Source: Schizochytrium sp. TIO01 (lineage: Eukaryota; Sar; Bigyra; Thraustochytrida; Thraustochytriidae). Taken from it: a stretch of 64,000 bases of DNA. Below the pieces are notes generated by a model, which searched no databases, was not told the DNA's origin, and was given only the letters and a program-made list of their open reading frames with translations. The number at the start of each line of letters is the position of its first letter. Position 1 is the stretch's first letter. This document shows, one piece after another, positions 61,948-64,000 of the stretch. The translations under genes were made by a program, and so were the position numbers. The stretch is taken from contig SMSO01000033.1 in assembly GCA_004764695.1 (NCBI GenBank), positions 1,131,001 through 1,195,000 on the forward strand, written 5' to 3'.

Positions 61948-64000
61948 TTAAAACCATTGAAGGACCCCAAGGCAGTGCAAAATGTAAACAAAGAGCCAGA
62001 AAAAGTTCACTCCGGGAATACACATGATACACAAATGAATGGAATGGTTGATTTGAAATTGAGAGCGGGCATTGGCTTCAATCGCTTCTGGTGTCAGCCC
62101 CCCAAATGTCTTATCAAACACATTGATCACGAAGGCGTCTTGCTCCGCACCTCGAGGATGCATGTCTGCTGCATCTTTGAAGTGGAGGTTGCTTGTTGAG
62201 CTAAAGTCGATTCCTGAGCGACGGTTATCCCGTAAGTCAATTGCAGATCCTGTACGGTGCGATTGCGTTTCCAGATCATCCTCAAACACAGAGCGTGAAG
62301 ACAATCGAAAATTTTCTAAGCTCACTGGCTGTGGGCTTTCCTCAGTGTAATCAAAGGGAGGACTCATTAAGGACAGGGTGGTTCCATCTCGATGTAAAGT
62401 CTGATTTGTAGCATTGCGATGCAGAGTCTGATTCGTGGCATTGCGATGCAGAGTTTGTTCTGTTTCGTTCCGATGCAGAGTCTGATTCGTTGCATCTCGA
62501 TGTAGCATGTAGTCTCCAGTATCATTCATGTGCGATGTGGTATCTTCATCATCTCGGGGAGAGTTATCATCAATACGAATCAGAATTCGCCTACCCCTTT
62601 CTACATCTACGCTAACGATAGGCTCGTACAAGCCAAGTTCATTGAACGTGCGTGGTCGCCGAATGGGGTATACTGGAACGTGAAGAGGGTCAAAGAACTC
62701 GACGCCCTGCTGTGATGCTTCCAAAGCAGAAGTCAAGAGCCTTAAAGGCTTACCTAGATGACGCACAGGTCGTGTACCCTCAAAAATTGTAGCAATAGAA
62801 CCAGTGACTCGGCCCATAAACTCCAACGGAGCTGCAACAGAAGTACACATCAGACTTCCGACGCAATCTCCAAGAGAAGCTGTAGCCATTTCCAGGCCTT
62901 GATCACGGAATGTAACTACTGGCTGAGTACTCAAACGAGCCATCGAATTCACAACACGTTCAATCAAATGCTGCGGATTGCCCAGAATCTCCAACGCTGC
63001 AATGCCCTTCCAAGACTGTTTTGACAGCATGAAAGCGTACCGCGTGCCTAGCTGGCGCGCTAACTTGAGAGGGTCTGCATATAATGCTGTCTCATGAACA
63101 TCATTACAATGAATCACTACATCGCTCCACTTACCAAAGCCAGCAATCAAACCCTTGAAAGGCGCGATTGCTGGGCGCTGATACTGAGTAATAAAGTCTG
63201 TCTCACCGAATTTGAAGAAGAAGGACAATGTGATTTTGATAGGGTAAATGTGCAACTCACGAACGTAAACTAAAACATAACTACTCATGATCTTCTCCAT
63301 CTCAGTCGCAATGTCGGCAGTTTGTAAAGAATGCCCCGCAAAAAACCGATGCACTGGTTCGGTGTAGACTGCCCCGCCATCTGTACTGTCCATTAGCACA
63401 GCAGTTTCGCCAGAATCCATCTTCTCAACGAACTCATACGATGTCGTACGTTTACCTTCGAAAGTACCATTGATCGAGTCTCGCGCACGCTGCACGACTT
63501 CATCAATCTCTTCTTGTCTAGTCACCACCTCCTTCGTAACATTTAGACAAGCATCAAGAAACTTTTCGTCAATTCGGACCTCCATACTCTGCAGAATAAG
63601 CTGTACAGTATCTACGATCAATGTTTGGCCGCCAGTCAAGCTTACTTTAAGGTAGAGCTCTAGAAATGAAACATCATCTAGCTCAGGAACAATGCACACT
63701 CGGTGTTGCACGAGAGGTTGATTGTTATCAACCTGCAAACTTCGCACGCGCATTGTAGCCTCGATCTGACCACTCTCCCCAACATGCATGCCAAGGTCTA
63801 GACCGCTGATACGACCGTAAAGATCTTCGCGTTGTCGCGCGCTGTTAATAAGAGACACGCCAAATCCCTCTAAGCGAACACGCAGCATGCGCGGAATCGC
63901 AAGATCTCGCGTATTCATGTTTGATAAGAGATATATTTCGTACCGAATTTGCACCCCTTGATGACCAGCTGCAACATTCGACTCTAAAGAAGTCCAGTCA
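61948..64000 (-). CDS. VPS13-like bridge lipid-transfer protein, C-terminal part (cut by window edge)
   Basis: An open minus-strand frame enters from the right edge and ends at 61948-61950, giving about 684 residues. No start codon is needed within the window because the frame stays open to 64000. Features of the VPS13 C-terminal region: DVSFLELYLKVSLTGGQTLI and the long helix after it; VYVRELHIYPIKITLSFFFKFG, matching the VPS13 'LxIxPIKIxLSF' strand; then the ATG2-C/DH-like region ALEILGNPQHLIERVVNSMA and GRVTGSIATIFEGTRPVRHLG. VPS13 proteins move lipids in bulk at membrane contact sites. Beyond the usual domains there is a tandem repeat (TLHRN units) and a polar stretch. The protein ends in a hydrophobic segment of about 28 residues. 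A VPS13 paralogue is more likely than ATG2. Confidence 0.8.
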   Translation of the reverse strand, partial: DWTSLESNVAAGHQGVQIRYEIYLLSNMNTRDLAIPRMLRVRLEGFGVSLINSARQREDLYGRISGLDLGMHVGESGQIEATMRVRSLQVDNNQPLVQHRVCIVPELDDVSFLELYLKVSLTGGQTLIVDTVQLILQSMEVRIDEKFLDACLNVTKEVVTRQEEIDEVVQRARDSINGTFEGKRTTSYEFVEKMDSGETAVLMDSTDGGAVYTEPVHRFFAGHSLQTADIATEMEKIMSSYVLVYVRELHIYPIKITLSFFFKFGETDFITQYQRPAIAPFKGLIAGFGKWSDVVIHCNDVHETALYADPLKLARQLGTRYAFMLSKQSWKGIAALEILGNPQHLIERVVNSMARLSTQPVVTFRDQGLEMATASLGDCVGSLMCTSVAAPLEFMGRVTGSIATIFEGTRPVRHLGKPLRLLTSALEASQQGVEFFDPLHVPVYPIRRPRTFNELGLYEPIVSVDVERGRRILIRIDDNSPRDDEDTTSHMNDTGDYMLHRDATNQTLHRNETEQTLHRNATNQTLHRNATNQTLHRDGTTLSLMSPPFDYTEESPQPVSLENFRLSSRSVFEDDLETQSHRTGSAIDLRDNRRSGIDFSSTSNLHFKDAADMHPRGAEQDAFVINVFDKTFGGLTPEAIEANARSQFQINHSIHLCIMCIPGVNFFWLFVYILHCLGVLQWF
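62391..62515 (-). repeat. In-frame 27-bp minisatellite (NATNQTLHR)
   Basis: Between four and five tandem copies of a 27-bp unit encode NATNQTLHR and variants (NETEQTLHR, HRDATNQTLHR) in the VPS13-like gene. Each unit creates an N-x-T sequon, which is irrelevant if the region is cytosolic. Confidence 0.9.

Overview
The window is nuclear DNA from a single-celled eukaryote. It encodes a kinesin, a VPS39-type HOPS/CORVET subunit, a VPS13-type lipid-transfer protein, a mitochondrial carrier, a Sen1/senataxin-type helicase and an MGRN1-like E3 ligase. None of these genes shows an obvious intron. Genes are transcribed singly from both strands, with no operon logic, and are separated by long spacers full of simple repeats. 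An intron-poor stramenopile such as a labyrinthulomycete would fit, but this is inference: no lineage-diagnostic gene is present.

Layout. 1-660 (-): N-terminal part of an MGRN1/LOG2-like E3 ligase, cut by the left edge. 1643-2578 (+): coiled-coil protein of unknown role. 3134-4836 (-): mitochondrial carrier split by an apparent one-base frameshift, with a degenerate EF-hand-like tail. 4837-9368: repeat-rich spacer. 9369-13739 (+): Sen1-like SF1 helicase. 14408-17779 (-): kinesin-6-like motor. 20257-23532 (-): VPS39-like protein. 23533-30751: spacer with many microsatellites. 30756-35244: an intact piggyBac-like DNA transposon. 35772-37166 (+): SQD2-like GT4 glycosyltransferase with a C-terminal membrane segment. 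37167-59614: about 22 kb of mostly AT-rich sequence with almost no convincing genes, one GC-rich island (about 47850-48540) and one coding-like small ORF (56518-56787). 59615-61483 (+): Q-rich putative regulator with an unrecognised C-terminal domain. 61948-64000 (-): C-terminal part of a VPS13-like protein, cut by the right edge.

The most unusual object is the transposon. Its 1171-residue transposase carries the piggyBac DDD catalytic core and a C-terminal Cys-rich finger. Between the second and third catalytic aspartates it holds roughly 500 extra residues that read as a SAP motif plus a YqaJ/lambda-exonuclease-type PD-(D/E)XK nuclease. The element has 9-bp terminal inverted repeats (CCCTGGCTA) and is flanked by a 4-bp duplication ATAG rather than the TTAA usual for piggyBac. 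It also carries perfect subterminal palindromes. The ORF is unbroken, so the element may be young or active.

Functional themes among host genes: endolysosomal tethering and lipid transfer (VPS39, VPS13), RNA/DNA helicase function (Sen1-like), microtubule motor function (kinesin), ubiquitylation (MGRN1-like) and glycolipid or glycan synthesis (GT4). They do not form one pathway.
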